Below, piece after piece: positions 1-11,546 of a stretch of DNA of 64,000 nucleotides. The translations under genes and the position numbers were made by a program. The notes under the pieces were generated by a model. The model saw only the letters and a program-made list of their open reading frames with translations, was not told the origin of the DNA and did no database searches. The first letter of the stretch is position 1. The number at the start of each line of letters is the position of its first letter. This DNA comes from Xenopus tropicalis (taxonomy: Eukaryota > Chordata > Amphibia > Anura > Pipidae): contig NC_030683.2 in the NCBI RefSeq assembly GCF_000004195.4, positions 75,053,764 to 75,117,763 of the forward strand, written 5' to 3'.

Positions 1-1953
1 CTGTTCACAAGACCTTCACCTGAAGGTGCCAATATCTCTGCAACTCTTGCTCTGATATTGACCTTTAAAATGACTATGTACTAGAAAGTCATTAATATTC
101 CTGCTTCTGTGTTATCTGAACTTCATGTTTCCCATTATACTTGCAGCCAGTGTTTTCTTGAGCATGGTGCAGCTAAAAACATTTTAATCCTAGTCTTCAT
201 GTTCCAACCTAAAGAGCTGGCATCAAAGTTGAAGTGTTATGGTAGAAATAAATATGACTTGGAAGGACTGCTGAAGGGTCCCTTTGAAGATGAACTGCCT
301 GCTCATAGTATATGACCACTCCTGCCTTTAACCTATATTATCCCAGCAGGTTATCATTATTGAGTTACATAGATAAAAACCACATCTTTCCTGAAGAGAC
401 TGCTAGAATGAAAGGAGGCAGAATCAAATACACATCAAAATAATCAATACATTATGTTTTCAACACTGAGCTACTTCAGATGTGAATAAAATCTATTATT
501 TAGGATGAGATAACTTTCCTCTCCTTATCCCATCACAGCAGAATAAAGTGAAAGTGTCCCTTGTTTATGATGAATATTGAAAGTAAGGCAGGACATAACT
601 GAAGACGTGTATCTTGCCAGTACATATGCATATTTATGGTGCTCTAAACATAAATTATATTTTTGTTGCAAAAGTAGTTGAGCAAATGCAGGTGGATTTT
701 TTTTTTGTCTCAAATACCTTTTCTCTGCTGCGCACCCACAAGTAGAAGCCCTAAAGCTTTTTTCCAAGGAACTGTAACAGGAGACTCAAAGTGCCCATGC
801 ATGAAATTATATAGTGGGTTTGACAAAGCCTACATACACTCCCTACTTAGAATTAGGTTTTAATAGCCTATACTGCAATCCATGTCTGAACATGGTTATG
901 AAGTCTTGGAAGACAATGCAGTAAACCATAACCTCCTATTAGGACATTATTATGGCAAGGATACATGTCCCTAACCTTTTTAAAACAGAAGCATGGAGTA
1001 ATGAGCAACCCATGTAATGAGCAATGAGGACCACAAGGGATATTTTTTGTTAATTAATAGCATGAATATGTGATTGAGTCTGGTGTGTGGTACTTAGCTA
1101 TAGCACCTCACAATCAAGTTTCTTATCAGCATTTCCAAGCAAATGACAGCCTCATCTCATTTACTTTTCTTACTTTTATTCTATGCATCTTCTGAATGAA
1201 GACATCTTTGCACTTTTGCCATCCATGCTAGGGAAGCAGCCTATGTTTGGTGAGGTTAGATTTTCATTCAGATTTCTAAAGGACCCTCAGATTTATTTAG
1301 AAAATGTCAAGGATAACCAGTACAAAAAAAACTACACATAAGGACAGCAACAAATATGGGGCCTAACAATGTATATTACCATTGATTCATGCAAATATGT
1401 ATGCCTGGTTTCATAAGCATTACAGAGAATAATTATACTATGTGAACAATATATTCTCTTTAGAGATAAATGCCCAGTAGTAACATTCTTTCTAGTCAGG
1501 ACTGTCCAACTGGAACCCCACTGCATTTATCTTGCCATCCACCAGATTTATGAGGCCCACAGCCTGCCCAAGTGCTCCAATGATTTTTATGTATAACACT
1601 GACATTATTACTTAAATAATTAAAATGAGGTAGCATATAATTGCCACACTGTATTGAAATAACTGGACAGCACTGTTGTAAAGCATGTACAGACACTAAT
1701 AAAAAAGGACTGAGTCAGATCTGTCGGCTGATTATTTATCAACCAATACACATTATATATTCTATGGAGATTTTATTAACACTACTGTGAGGGGGCAAAT
1801 TCTAAGAAATGCCCCTGTAAGTATACATTGTGTTTATATCTGTCTATTTCACATTAAATGTTTTTATTTTGCTAATTTGGGGATTGTTAATTGTTAAATT
1901 CTAACTTTCTTTCCATAAATATATCCTAAACGTCAATTTTGCACATACTAAAG
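1..1953. other. robo4 intron (partial), no other gene seen
   Basis: AT-rich sequence upstream of the first recognisable robo4 exon. I searched the plus frames for the conserved SSSDGSF / NGWGSAS block of ROBO tails and found none, so the preceding exon probably lies before base 1. No clear repeat was recognised. Confidence 0.55.
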
Positions 1954-2172
1954 CTGTATGCAATCTTTATTGATACAGATCTTTCTCCGTCAGTGTCTCC
2001 TTTGGATGGAATATTAAACCAACATAGTGGGGAAAATACAGATGTTACCAAAAAGAAATCCAGAGTTAATCATTTGCCTGTTTTAGACTGGAACATTGAC
2101 TGGATGGATGAAATGGAAGCCAAGTACAGCAGGAAAAATGACATGAAACATCATTTTCCTTTTGATAAAAAG
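1954..2172 (+). CDS. robo4: robo4 penultimate coding exon (C-terminal tail)
   Basis: This exon encodes 73 residues of the cytoplasmic C-terminus of Roundabout 4, the endothelial ROBO family receptor. The signature is LPVLDWNIDWMDEMEA near the middle, which lines up with the human ROBO4 tail (LPLWEWRPDWLEDME, recalled from memory). Just upstream, FIDTDLSPSVSP matches FIDASSPPSP in human. The acceptor is the first AG (1952-1953) after a pyrimidine tract and gives phase 0; a second AG at 1977-1978 is possible but would drop the conserved FID. The donor after FPFDKK (GTAAAC at 2173) is in phase 0. Read-through would add only VN before a stop. The position, convergent with robo3, agrees with ROBO3-ROBO4 synteny in human. 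The upstream exons are outside the window. The family call is fairly strong; the exact 5' border is less sure. Confidence 0.78.
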
Positions 2173-3049
2173 GTAAACTGAACTGAACATACTTGTGATA
2201 CATGTTATATACATATGAATATGTTAATAGAAGGATAGCTATTATTTATAACACACAAATATATTTTTTATACTGTACAATATATTGAAGAGACAGGCAT
2301 AGATAGAGTACAACAGACCTATTACAAATGATGGGACAAGTATTAAGATACAAGAAAGCGTGAAAAATTACAATCTAGGTTACTCTTTAATTTCTTTGAG
2401 TTTGTTGCCCATACCTAATGTGTTGAAATAGTCTATAGACTTATTTGGCCATACTGCCCCATCATTCATCCATCACTGTGTTTTACCTAATCATGCAGTA
2501 ACCATCTGTTGGCCCAAAGACGAATTGTTCAGTTACTTTAAAAATTGGCCACTGTATGGCCACCCTTACTGGCAAACCTTCTGCACTAAAAGTGTTAGGG
2601 AGGAGGAGGAAATCAATACTGTACTGAATGTTAACGTTATGGCACACTGTGCTTCTGGCAGGGAATATTAGGACACACCCACCCCTCATTTAAATATGGA
2701 CAGGGACCTGTGAGGATCTATAGGGAGCTCAAATAAAGCAGGTATTTTTACAGATAGTATTAATTTTTAGACCAAAGTAAAACCAGCACTATATATTATT
2801 CATACTTGCCTACAGTTTTTTTCATTTATCCTATATGTCTCCTTTAATTTGGTTAATGGTTATCCTATATGTCTCCTTTAATTTCGTTAACAAAAAACAA
2901 ATGTGTTCTATTACTTGTTTTAATATAGAATCAAAGCTTTACTGTATTGCTTAGAATTACAATCAATACTCAATTACAGATTAGCGTAAAAGTAATTGCA
3001 TGTAATTATGGTTATTATTAGATTTCTTTTTATTTTCAATTCCCTTCAG
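2173..3049. other. robo4 last intron (exon A model)
   Basis: Unremarkable AT-rich intron, except for a short tandem duplication at 2826-2892 (two 34 bp units sharing TCCTATATGTCTCCTTTAAT). Confidence 0.5.
2826..2892. repeat. 34 bp tandem duplication
   Basis: Two adjacent units begin TTATCCTATATGTCTCCTTT and differ at the last few bases (TTGGTTAATGG against TTCGTTAACA). A simple local duplication in the robo4 intron. Confidence 0.85.
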
Positions 3050-3088
3050 AAAGATCCATTTTCTTATATCTGCAACAGCAAAGATTGA
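3050..3088 (+). CDS. robo4: robo4 candidate terminal coding exon A
   Basis: After a long pyrimidine-rich stretch ending CCCTTCAG (to 3049), the sequence continues the robo4 frame in phase 0 as KDPFSYICNSKD followed by TGA at 3086-3088. It would be the last 12 residues of the receptor. The splice acceptor is strong and the phase fits the donor at 2172. A second acceptor at 5381 also fits, so this is one of two alternative ends. The short tail has no recognisable domain. Confidence 0.5.
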   Translation, partial: KDPFSYICNSKD

Positions 3089-3942
3089 ATTTTTAGATCT
3101 ACGCATACCAATGTGCTTACAATAGGCAAGTCAGCCAATCAAATAGAATCTTTAACTCATATGATGCAGTTATGTTTGAGAACACAAACCTGACTGTACA
3201 TAGTATAGACAAGTACATATTTTTAACAACACCTTTCTAGTTGAATGGCTCTCGAACATGGCTGAGCTGGTTTAAGGGTAATTTAATCAATCTTTTTCTT
3301 CTGCCTGCCAATTCAGATTTAAATCACAAAGCCTCCTTCTGACCTCATAGTGAAAATTAGTAGATACTGGTATTTTTGTTCCAACCTACACTTGCTGGTT
3401 TATAGACTTTATATCACATAACACCTGTGAATTGTTTCTGGTAGACAAATAACATAACACATCTCACTTTACACTTCAAGGTAAAATACAAAAAGACATC
3501 GGAACCATCACGTCCATTGAAACTTTTTGTTCAGGCAACTACAGTATATATATTGATTACTAAATATAAAAAGTCCAAGATCTAGGAAAATGTTTCTGCA
3601 ATGTTTAATACAGTATTTCATTTTGATATGGGAATTTAAACAGAAATGGAAATTTATAGTAAAAATATAGCAGTCATGTTATATATTTCCATAAACACAA
3701 AAATAAATCTAAAAAATGGTGGGAAATGTAATAAACAACACTGTCATAATACAAATAACTTTGTCATGTGTAAATGGAACAAATGTGAATATCTATGCAC
3801 CAGTTTTGTTGCTAATGTTGTTACACAAGCTGGTGCTGCCCACTGTGGGTAATGGCAAACATGGTATTTTCTCCCTTGGCATAATAGCAGCGGCAGAGAA
3901 AAAAACCTTTTTGCTCCAAGTTGCATATAATATGTACCCCTA

Positions 3943-4452
3943 GGGGCTGATTTACTTACCCACGAATCCGACCCGAATTGGAAAAGTTCCGACTTGAAAA
4001 CGAACATTTTGCGACTTTTTCGTATGTTTTGCGATTTTTTCGGATTCTTTACGAATTTTTCGTTACCAATACGATTTTTGCGTAAAAACGCGAGTTTTTC
4101 GTATCCATTACGAAAGTTGTGTAAAAAGTTGCGCTTTTTTCGTAGCGTTAAAACTTACGCGAAAAGTTGCGCATTTTTCGTAGCGTTAAAACTTAAAAGG
4201 TGCAAAGTTGCGCGTAAGTTTTAACGCTACGAAAAAAGCGCAACTTTTTGCGCAAGTTTTAACGCTACGAAAAATCGCCAGATTTTACGCAACTTTCGTA
4301 ATGGCTACGAAAAACTCGCGTTTTTACGCAAAAATCGTATTGGTAACGAAAAATTCGTAAAGAATCCGAAAAAAATCGCAAAATACCGATCATTACGAAA
4401 AAAACGCAATCGGACTCATTTCGACCCGTTCGTGGGTAAGTAAATCAGCCCC
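3943..4452. mobile_element. CpG-rich palindromic MITE, copy 1 (Harbinger-like)
   Basis: 510 bp that folds back on itself. It begins GGGGCTGATTTACTTACCCA and ends in the reverse complement, and the arms are packed with TTTTTCGTA/TACGAAAAA words. CTA lies on both sides, consistent with a 3 bp target duplication as made by PIF/Harbinger elements. No transposase. The small open frames inside are artefacts of the palindrome. A second copy is at 48490-48991. Confidence 0.85.
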
Positions 4453-5061
4453 CTAGTCTTAAGCAACAGATCTGGCTTGAGTTAAGGTTAGCGGATCATG
4501 AAAAATGAGGGACACCTCTACAAAATCCAAAGGGGCTGCACTGTTTGCCTTAAACTCAAGTGCAATAACATTGCAACCAATGAAGCGCAGCCACTTGCAT
4601 TTATTAAGAGTGTCCTTGATTTTTCAAAATTCTTTGGAACTTAGCTTAAGAGTCATCTATTCATTTGGCACTGCTCATTTAGGCATAAATATATATATAT
4701 ATATATTTTTCAGACCAGCACACCTTTATTAAAACATTATGCCTTTATTATATGCACATTGCACAAAAATGTATATATCCACCAAGTAGCACAACATGAG
4801 TCAGCAAAGACCCCCCAGCAAAACTTTTTGGTGTCCCCTTTACCACAAACTACTAGCAATGCCCTGTACCCTTTACCAGCCCAACTGCAATCTGCCCCCC
4901 TGCCCATCCCGTTCCCAGGGAACAGTACTGGAAAATGCAGCCAGAGAGGCACAGGCAGTAAGGTGGGAGCAAGAAGTGAGGGTCCCCTCTCCCCCCAGGC
5001 CTGTGAGGCAGTTACACCACTTTACTCACCAATATCAACTTAATGGATTTAACTGTGTAAA

Positions 5062-5271
5062 GGTTACCATACATGGGTAATTCAAGTCCTTTAGACCCAT
5101 TCAGCAGCTTATCGGATAGGGGAGCTGCATCAGCTCATTAATGCTGTCCTTGGTCCGATGCCCACCGTTGTAATTAGTCCAATATACCCCACCTAAGGTG
5201 GGCATATTGGGTGAAGATCCAATCATTTTGTCATCCTGCCAAATGAGTGGATCTCAGTGTGTATACCCACC
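5062..5271. mobile_element. degraded palindromic MITE (GGTxxCCATACA type)
   Basis: Begins GGTTACCATACATGGG and ends TGTGTATACCCACC, with TAAA/TTTA at the borders. It has the same end design as the GGTCCCCATACAC elements at 35948 and 50344, but is more diverged. Confidence 0.5.
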
Positions 5272-5381
5272 TTTAGATTAGATATTGTGAACAGATTTGA
5301 ATGGTATGTTGGCTAACTAGGTTGACATTATTTGCTTATGTAACAGTAATTTGGCATGAATAGCTTTCACCTATTTTTCAG

Positions 5382-5399
5382 ATGGATCCTTTCAAGTAA
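5382..5399 (+). CDS. robo4: robo4 candidate terminal coding exon B
   Basis: The acceptor CTATTTTTCAG (to 5381) joins in phase 0 to the donor at 2172 and adds MDPFK followed by TAA at 5397-5399. It would replace the KDPF-starting tail of the 3050 exon with a similar MDPF start. It is followed by about 1 kb of transposon-poor sequence ending at AATAAA signals, which looks like a genuine 3' UTR. RNA data are needed to choose between A and B. Confidence 0.4.
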   Translation: MDPFK

Positions 5400-6530
5400 C
5401 TATATCTCCTATACCACTATCACCACTTCTGGAAATTTACTTGAGAGAACCTTGATCCAAAAGAGTGTGGACAACAATTCCCATCAGGCATTACATCAGT
5501 AGGACTGAGGCAAAAGGCTCTTCATAAAGCCGTGGGCTCTGAGAACTGAGAGCAAACTGACTCTCATAATAGTATGAAGATCATTTACTATTTGACACTT
5601 TCTTTATGGAATAAAGATATTTTCCTACAAATCTAGAGTTAAAAAAAAGAATCAAGGGTTTATTTATTAAATGCACAGTGCAGAAAACAGCACATAGTTA
5701 TGTTTCACCCACAGCTAAGCATTTTACCCAACAGTCACCTAAGGCAGGGGTTAAGTACAGGTTTTACTTGGTTCACCAAGACCGATGTGCTGATGATGAT
5801 CAGTAGGCATAAGGGCACAGAATGTACATCATTGCAGTTGGGGAAGGAGCATGTACACTATTTTTGACCCCATTACCACACCTAGCTCCTACCCTACAGA
5901 AATGAGCCCTGGGTACATATATTATCTGTAAGTAACACAGATTTTACCTTTGATGAAGGGATGTATATTTCCTGTGCATTACAATACAGGGAAGGCCACT
6001 TTTTAGTGGTCTTTTTATATAGTAGCCTTATACTAACATAGTAAGGATTTCACACTCTAACATTAAAAATAGCAAGACATTTCTTAATACTATGTCACCG
6101 AGGGGCACATTGGAATCTCAGTTTACTGCTATGTAAAACAAAATAAATAGGTAGTTAACAATTTTGCTATACCAGTTGATGCAGTCCATCACCACGAGTA
6201 ACATGCATTGTGTTGCCTTTTAACTCTGGATTATTCTGTAGTTAGAAATATATTAAATATTTTTATATGCCTTTTTGTTGAATCTGGTTTCATTTGTAAG
6301 TTGTAATTGACAGTAAATAACAATTTTGTGTCATTGACTAACATTGTGTCTTATATTTTGTCTATTCATTTTGTAAATAAAAATGTAATTGATTTTATAA
6401 ATTCACTGATTCTTTTATAAATGTGCTACCTGTTATGGCACTGTGTTGTTAGTGTGGGAACTGCGGATACAAATACTGTACATTTCTACACCGTATCAGC
6501 ATCAATAAAGCTTCAGTAAACATGAAAAGA
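5400..6530 (+). other. robo4: probable robo4 3' UTR and polyadenylation region
   Basis: This stretch lacks the palindromic repeats found on both sides and ends in a T-rich area with AATAAA at 6376-6381 and again at 6504-6509, both on the plus strand. If robo4 ends with exon A instead, its 3' UTR would begin at 3089 and could run through the MITE at 3943-4452, or stop at an earlier signal. The assignment is inferred from position only. Confidence 0.45.
6376..6381 (+). promoter_or_regulatory. poly(A) signal AATAAA, probable robo4
   Basis: AATAAA in a T-rich context, downstream of both candidate robo4 stop codons. A second copy at 6504-6509 could serve as an alternative. Confidence 0.45.
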
Positions 6531-6639
6531 AATGTTCAATTTTTTGATATTCAAAGAGACAGTTTGCAGAAAGTGATAATTATGTGGCCACAGCATAAAT
6601 AAATAGAATCAATGTAAGACTCACAACTTTAAGGGTTAT

Positions 6640-6770
6640 GTAATACAAGTGCTAAGTTTGCTACCAGTATAGCAACCAATCAGCAGCTAGCATTTACTGG
6701 TAACCTGCTTAAAACCAAAAATTTTATTGGTTCATTTACAGCACCTGGGCAATTTTTGTATGTTTTATTA
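6640..6770. repeat. old interspersed repeat (GCAACCAATCAG type)
   Basis: Contains CTAGCAACCAATCAGCAGC-like and TTTATTGGTTCA blocks around a TTACTGGTAACCTG core. The same arrangement appears in reverse at 21552-21655. I recognise it as a common Xenopus repeat, but cannot name the family. Confidence 0.5.
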
Positions 6771-7537
6771 CATATGGGGGTATGTGGGTATGTTTGTTTA
6801 CAAACGGTTATTTTAATTACTTCTTAAAGATGATGCGAGCAGAGAAGAGTGCATTAGTAGCAAATATTTGGAGGCCGCTTGCTGGCCAGGCAAAAGTATC
6901 TTGCAGATGATAGTTCCTACTTTTAACTTATTTACTCATTTAACGTTACTCAGTTACTCAGGTCCAGTTCCTGCCCTCCAGCCTACTTTATTTTCTGATA
7001 TTGATCCCTTTATGTCCTGCTGTACCTTTTCCAGGATGCTCTCCGGTCTCTCACTTTGGTCACTATTTGGTCACTATTCCGGTCATCTCTGTTTTTTTTT
7101 TTTTGTATATATATTTTTTTTGATTTTAACATGAAATAAAAAAAAGTTATTTTGTCATACAGCATAGCAGTTTTTCCTCATAGCAATATCACATGTTGCA
7201 GTAATTGTAAGTCTGCTTTATATAATTTCCAAATACTAACTATGTACAGTAATACAGGTATACATATCAGTGGCACAATAAGAGAGACCAGTAGTAGGGT
7301 TCGGTCATCTCTGTTTTGATTACATGTACTGTAGATGACCTTGTGACATCTGAGAAGCCGAGATCCAGATTTGAAAAGGGACAGTTATTGATAGAAGGTT
7401 CAGAAGTTCCAAAATACCCCAATGCACAATTTACCACCTTTTCACAACAATTCATAATTTTTTATATGTTAATACAGAGTTGTTAAAAACATATGGTGCA
7501 TCCCAGGATGTATATAATACATATGTAGGTATATAAG
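6771..7537. other. intergenic, no gene seen
   Basis: AT-rich with T runs near 7090 and scattered short open frames without similarity to known proteins. Nothing else recognised. Confidence 0.6.
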
Positions 7538-8266
7538 TGTAGGGGTTTGCTAAAATGGGCCCCTCAGGATGTATACCCCTAGGATAGGTCCCTGGGAGGG
7601 TAATGGTTAAGGTACAATGGGTATAGCCTTGTACATCTGTAGTTAATGGGGAGGACCCCTGTAGTTCGGGTTATGGCCACAGGGTGGTGCATAGGCCCAT
7701 ATAAGGGAAACAGCCATGTGCTGGGAGCCATCTTAAGTTGGGAGCCTCTAGAGAGAGGAGCTCCCCTGTGAGTAGATAGTAGTTTCCCTGTGTTAGGACA
7801 CTCTAGGAGTGCCATGTAGGGAGTGGTAGGTAAGAATGGGCCGCATTGCCCCTCCAGGAGTGTAGAGGATTAAGGTCCTACCAGCATTACATCAGCTGGA
7901 AGTTTAGGGCACACAGTGTGTAGGTAAGGGAGAGATAGTCTCCAAGAGAAAGAGGACCCTGCTAAAAGAGTAGCCTGGGTGTAGTACCGGGGGTGAGTCT
8001 CTGTGGAGGGTCTGCTTGGCAAGAGTACCGGGGAGAGCCCTAAGAGAGGGTCTCTTGGCGTGTAGTACCGGGGGGACCTCCTAGAGGAGATCATTCTGGC
8101 GTGAGTACCCTGGGTACCTTTGAGCGAGGGTCTTGTGCATTGATGTAACCTGTGGATGTGCCCTGACTGTCTGATGATACACTCCTGGAGAGGTCTGCCC
8201 AATAAAGATCAATCTGTTCATTTGCAATCTGCTGTATTCCGTGTGTGTGTACCCAGGACCACTACA
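7538..8266 (+). mobile_element. probable Gypsy-type LTR (729 bp)
   Basis: The segment opens TGTAGGGG and closes CCACTACA, so the ends are the inverted TGTAG/CTACA typical of LTRs. Inside are a TATA-like CATATAAGGG near 7699 and AATAAA near 8200 on the same strand, the usual U3-R-U5 layout, and the base composition is much more GC-rich than its surroundings. The U3/R part carries about four imperfect GTAGTACCGGGG units (7975-8130). The bases directly outside do not form a matching 5 bp duplication. The sequence after it starts ACTGGTAAGG, which could be a primer-binding site, so this may be a 5' LTR plus a remnant of internal sequence rather than a solo LTR. Confidence 0.55.
7975..8130 (+). 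repeat. tandem sub-repeat array inside the LTR
   Basis: Four imperfect units of about 35 to 45 bp, each with a (G)AGTACC core followed by a G-rich run, then AGGGTCT- or GATCATTCT-like sequence and a GGC or GTGC end. Confidence 0.6.
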
Positions 8267-8610
8267 ACTGGTAAGGAGTTACCCCAGGGAGGGGCAAATC
8301 AGCCTGCAGCCAGTGGATCCTATTGAGGGCTTAATACACTACATCAGTTCCCAGGGTGGGAGTTGTAGTTTTCCCATAGCAGAACCCTGGGTGGAGGCAC
8401 GCCATTTATCAGGGAAATCCCTGCTTCCCCCATAGTAAGCGGGGCTCAGGACTCCTGGAAGCGCCAACCAGTGACATATCAGCAGGTAGTGCCACAACCT
8501 TTGTTTTTGTGAAACTATTTTACCTCTGTTAATTACTAAAAACAGGCCATTCAAAAACCGTATAGCTTGCAGGATTGGGGGCACAGGCCTGCAGGATTTT
8601 GGGTGTATTT
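8267..8610 (+). mobile_element. possible internal remnant of the LTR element
   Basis: GC-richer than the flanks and continuous with the LTR. It contains inverted blocks around GTTCCCAGGGTGGGAG. No gag or pol frame is readable, so the assignment rests on position and composition. Confidence 0.3.
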
Positions 8611-8984
8611 CTTTTTACAGTAGTTTCAAGCTGATTTAGACCACAAACAAGCCTCCTTCTTTAAAGGCATATTATATGTATAATCTCTGGTATGCAAGTC
8701 TTTTTAATTATTTTATCTTTTTTGTGCAGACTAAAAAGACTGAAATGTGCCAGACTAGAATAACCTTTTGCAAACAGTATGACAGGACACTGATTGGGCA
8801 ATTTTTAGCCAGCAATATCAGACAGTAACAAAATATAACAAGCATACCTCCACATGAACTGACATTAATTTAAGCAATATAGCACAGAAATTTGATAATA
8901 TCCAGCACTACAGTGAGAAATTGTGGCCACAAGGTAAGAATTACCCACCATTCTTTACAGTGAGAGTGATTCTATTGATACACA
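8611..8984. other. intergenic, no feature seen
   Basis: AT-rich sequence with no open frame or repeat that I recognise. Confidence 0.6.
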
Positions 8985-8989
8985 TACCC

Positions 8990-9265
8990 ACAGGGCCGGA
9001 AGAGGCAGCTGCCTAGGGCGCAACGATTGGGGGGCGCCAGACAGGAGCCTCTCTTGCCTACCCCTAGTCTGTGCTCCGTTTTCATTGCCGTCGCTTGTCA
9101 TTACATGGTGAGGGCAATGAACTATCTCATTACCCCCCCCCCATGCGAGAACTGCTCATGCACCCCAAAACTCACGGGAGGAGGGGGTGATGCGATAGCG
9201 CAGGTGCGGGTGTGAGGTGGACGATCAGGTTGCCTAGGGCCTGCCCCTGCATACCCATGCCGAAA
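8990..9265. repeat. GC-rich interspersed repeat
   Basis: Starts near CAGGGCCGGAAGAGG and contains CTGCCTAGGGCGCAACG, a phrase frequent in Xenopus repeats, followed by CpG-bearing sequence unlike the flanks. No coding capacity seen. Confidence 0.45.
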
Positions 9266-10147
9266 CACTGCTATTTTATGTACTAAGAGCCATCCCTCTG
9301 GATCATGAGAAGCACTTTGCTTACACACAAATCAAGGGGCACACATACATGCTAGATTTTATTGGCCAATGACTGGACAGAGCTCTGTCTTTTACACATA
9401 TATTCCTACAGTTAGAACCTGTATTTTTTTCCTGTTAGGTCACAGAAGAAGAAAAGGACACAGTGCTATGCTTTAGGTGGGTGTGCTTTTAATTGAGCAG
9501 TTCAGATTCAATAGTTAATAACATAAATCAAATGTAGCTAATGGGACAGGGCAGTAACATCCATTATCAAATTATTTCCTTTTAAATCAGTTGTTTATTT
9601 ATGTGTGCTCTGTATTTTGTTTGTGATTCCTCGGGGAGATATGTAGTGACAGGAATATTAATGTCTGTGCCTTTCAGTCTATATCCTGCCATTAGTCCTT
9701 GCTAACTCTTCAGCTTTAAACATAGCAGGCACCTGTGTTAGTGTTCCTTTTCCTGCAAATGTCAGCAAGAGCATGATGTTAACTAAATGTTTACACAACA
9801 ACACAATCATCACATAAACTAGTTTAACCAAGCAGGACTGTGTTTGAATCTGTGGTATATTTTCTGTGTGGTTCCAAGTACAAAATATGCCTTGGGGGAT
9901 TTCTGCACTTCACAATGTTTTTCAGTGTTGTAGTTGGATATCATAATATATACATGAGAATTATGTGTTTCTGGTTTAATTTTAACACTCCAAGACTCAA
10001 CACCTACATAGCTGAAAGCTAATAGTAGTAACCATCTTAAAACTGTGTTATTCAGCCATTTTGCACGAAAGGCAGGATAAAAAAATGTAATGTCAATAAG
10101 GATTAATATGATAAAATATGATAGATTAAATCAAAATCTGTACTCCC
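9266..10147. other. intergenic, no gene seen
   Basis: AT-rich, with only short unconvincing open frames such as 9840-10022. No repeat recognised. Confidence 0.6.
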
Positions 10148-10500
10148 ATGGGCTTATTTATCAATTTTCGAGTTTGTGAATTTGAGTTTGTTTTTCTAAA
10201 TCGAATAAACTTGCCTATTGAATGCACCAAATCAAATAAACTCACATATCGAATACCTTGAATTTTCGAGTTTTTAAACTTAAATTAAACTCAAATATCT
10301 TGAACTGAAAATATGACTTGCCTAGGACAACTCTCTTTGACGTCTATAGAAATTTGCAAGCTTTTAGATGGCAAAGTTGCATTCGGGTTTTGGCATTTTT
10401 TGCACTTACCATACATTCACATTCGTGAACCATAATTAGAATTTACATTTTTTTGTAACACAAAAAAACCTCAAAACATAAAAAAAAAATCAAACTCAAA
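10148..10500. mobile_element. degraded MITE (GGGCTTATTTATCAA type)
   Basis: Opens GGGCTTATTTATCAATTTTCG and carries repeated TCGAGTTT / AAACTCAAA / AATCGAATAAAC words in both orientations, as in the palindromic frog MITE families. The right border is unclear. Confidence 0.5.
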
Positions 10501-10599
10501 GGATGATAGATCATCCCCGTAGTCTTCACCTGACTTGATATCTTGGTTTCCCTAAGTGAGTGGCCCAGAGTAAAGACTTATCTGGTGCTCCTTGAGTTT

Positions 10600-11066
10600 A
10601 AAAGTACAGCAACTCATTTGTCCACACAAATTTCTAATTTCAGTAGATCTTAGGTATCCAGGGTAAAAATAATTTATGTGCAGCAGTCTAAGATATAAAA
10701 TCAATCAAGTTTATTGCTTGCTCTAAAATACCCTCACTTGCTCTAAAATACCCATAAAAACAAAACACAAGTCATGAGGGGCCCCTTCAACAACAATAAC
10801 TCCTGTATGGACAAATAAATTTTTCCAAATCAAAAACTGTTCTTTTCCCAAAAAGAAAAAAAAGAGTCATATAGATCAATCTTTTGGGGTTGTGTGTCAC
10901 ACTGCTCAATCGATTGATATTGTTCATTTAAGACAAGACACGCAATGGATGGATGTTAATTCATATTCAACAATTATATAATAAGCCTCCAAAGTGAAAA
11001 GCCAGATACTATTGTGAGAAAAGTCCTCTCAAATAGTCCCTTCACCCTACAATGCTCTATTTAGAG
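10600..11066. repeat. left arm of a ~3 kb fold-back structure
   Basis: This arm is readable in reverse complement at about 13220-13660. Matching landmarks include GGTAAAAATAATTTATGTGCAG, AATCAATCAAGTTTAT, CTTGCTCTAAAATACCC, TTTAAGACAAGA, AATAAGCCTCCAAAGTGA, ATTGTGAGAAAAGT and CTCTATTTAGAG. The arms have diverged, so the structure is old. The outer end is fuzzy. Confidence 0.75.
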
Positions 11067-11365
11067 CAGTGATCTCCACCCAGTGGCACGTGAGCAACAT
11101 GTTACTCACAAACCCCTTGGATGTTGTTCCCAGTGGCCTCAAAGCAGGTGCTTATTTTTAAATTCCTGACTCGGAGGCAAGTTTTGGTTGATTAAAAACC
11201 AGATGTACTGCCAAACAGAACCTCCTGTTGACTGCCAGTCAATATAGGGGGCTACCAAATAGCCAATAACAACCCTTAATTGGCATCCCAGGAACAATTT
11301 TATGCCTGGGATGTCCTCCAGTCTTTATTATATCTGAATGTGATTCATGGGTAAAAAATTTTGAG
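11067..11365. repeat. interspersed repeat in the fold-back loop
   Basis: Contains GTGAGCAACATGTTACTCAC, GGATGTTGTTCCCAGTGGCC and GCTACCAAATAGCCAATAAC, phrases I recognise from a very common Xenopus repeat. No coding capacity. Confidence 0.6.
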
Positions 11366-11546
11366 TACTCTCTAAACCGCTGATTTAGAGAGTACTAAGT
11401 TGGGCTTGACAAAAACAGTCATCTGAAATGGAAACGGGCCCTCCTGCATGATTTCATCTCATGAATGCTGATCATTATGGTGCGTTCTGCTCATGGAAAG
11501 ACTACATTTTGTGGTGCCTGGATCACAGTGAAATTAGACATACATA

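Noticed and set aside
3994..4224. Open frames sharing [10 protein letters not shown] at 3994 and 48541
   Set aside because: They recur because they lie in two copies of the same palindromic MITE, not because a protein is conserved.
5382..5399. Reading the GATGGATCCTTTC at 5381 as the conserved SSSDGSF block of ROBO tails
   Set aside because: It lies downstream of the C-terminal robo4 exon and is followed by a stop after five codons; only the alternative terminal-exon reading remains possible.
7579..8202. Open frames on the minus strand of the LTR
   Set aside because: They run against the inferred transcription direction, carry proline/arginine-rich low-complexity sequence made by the tandem units, and match no known protein.
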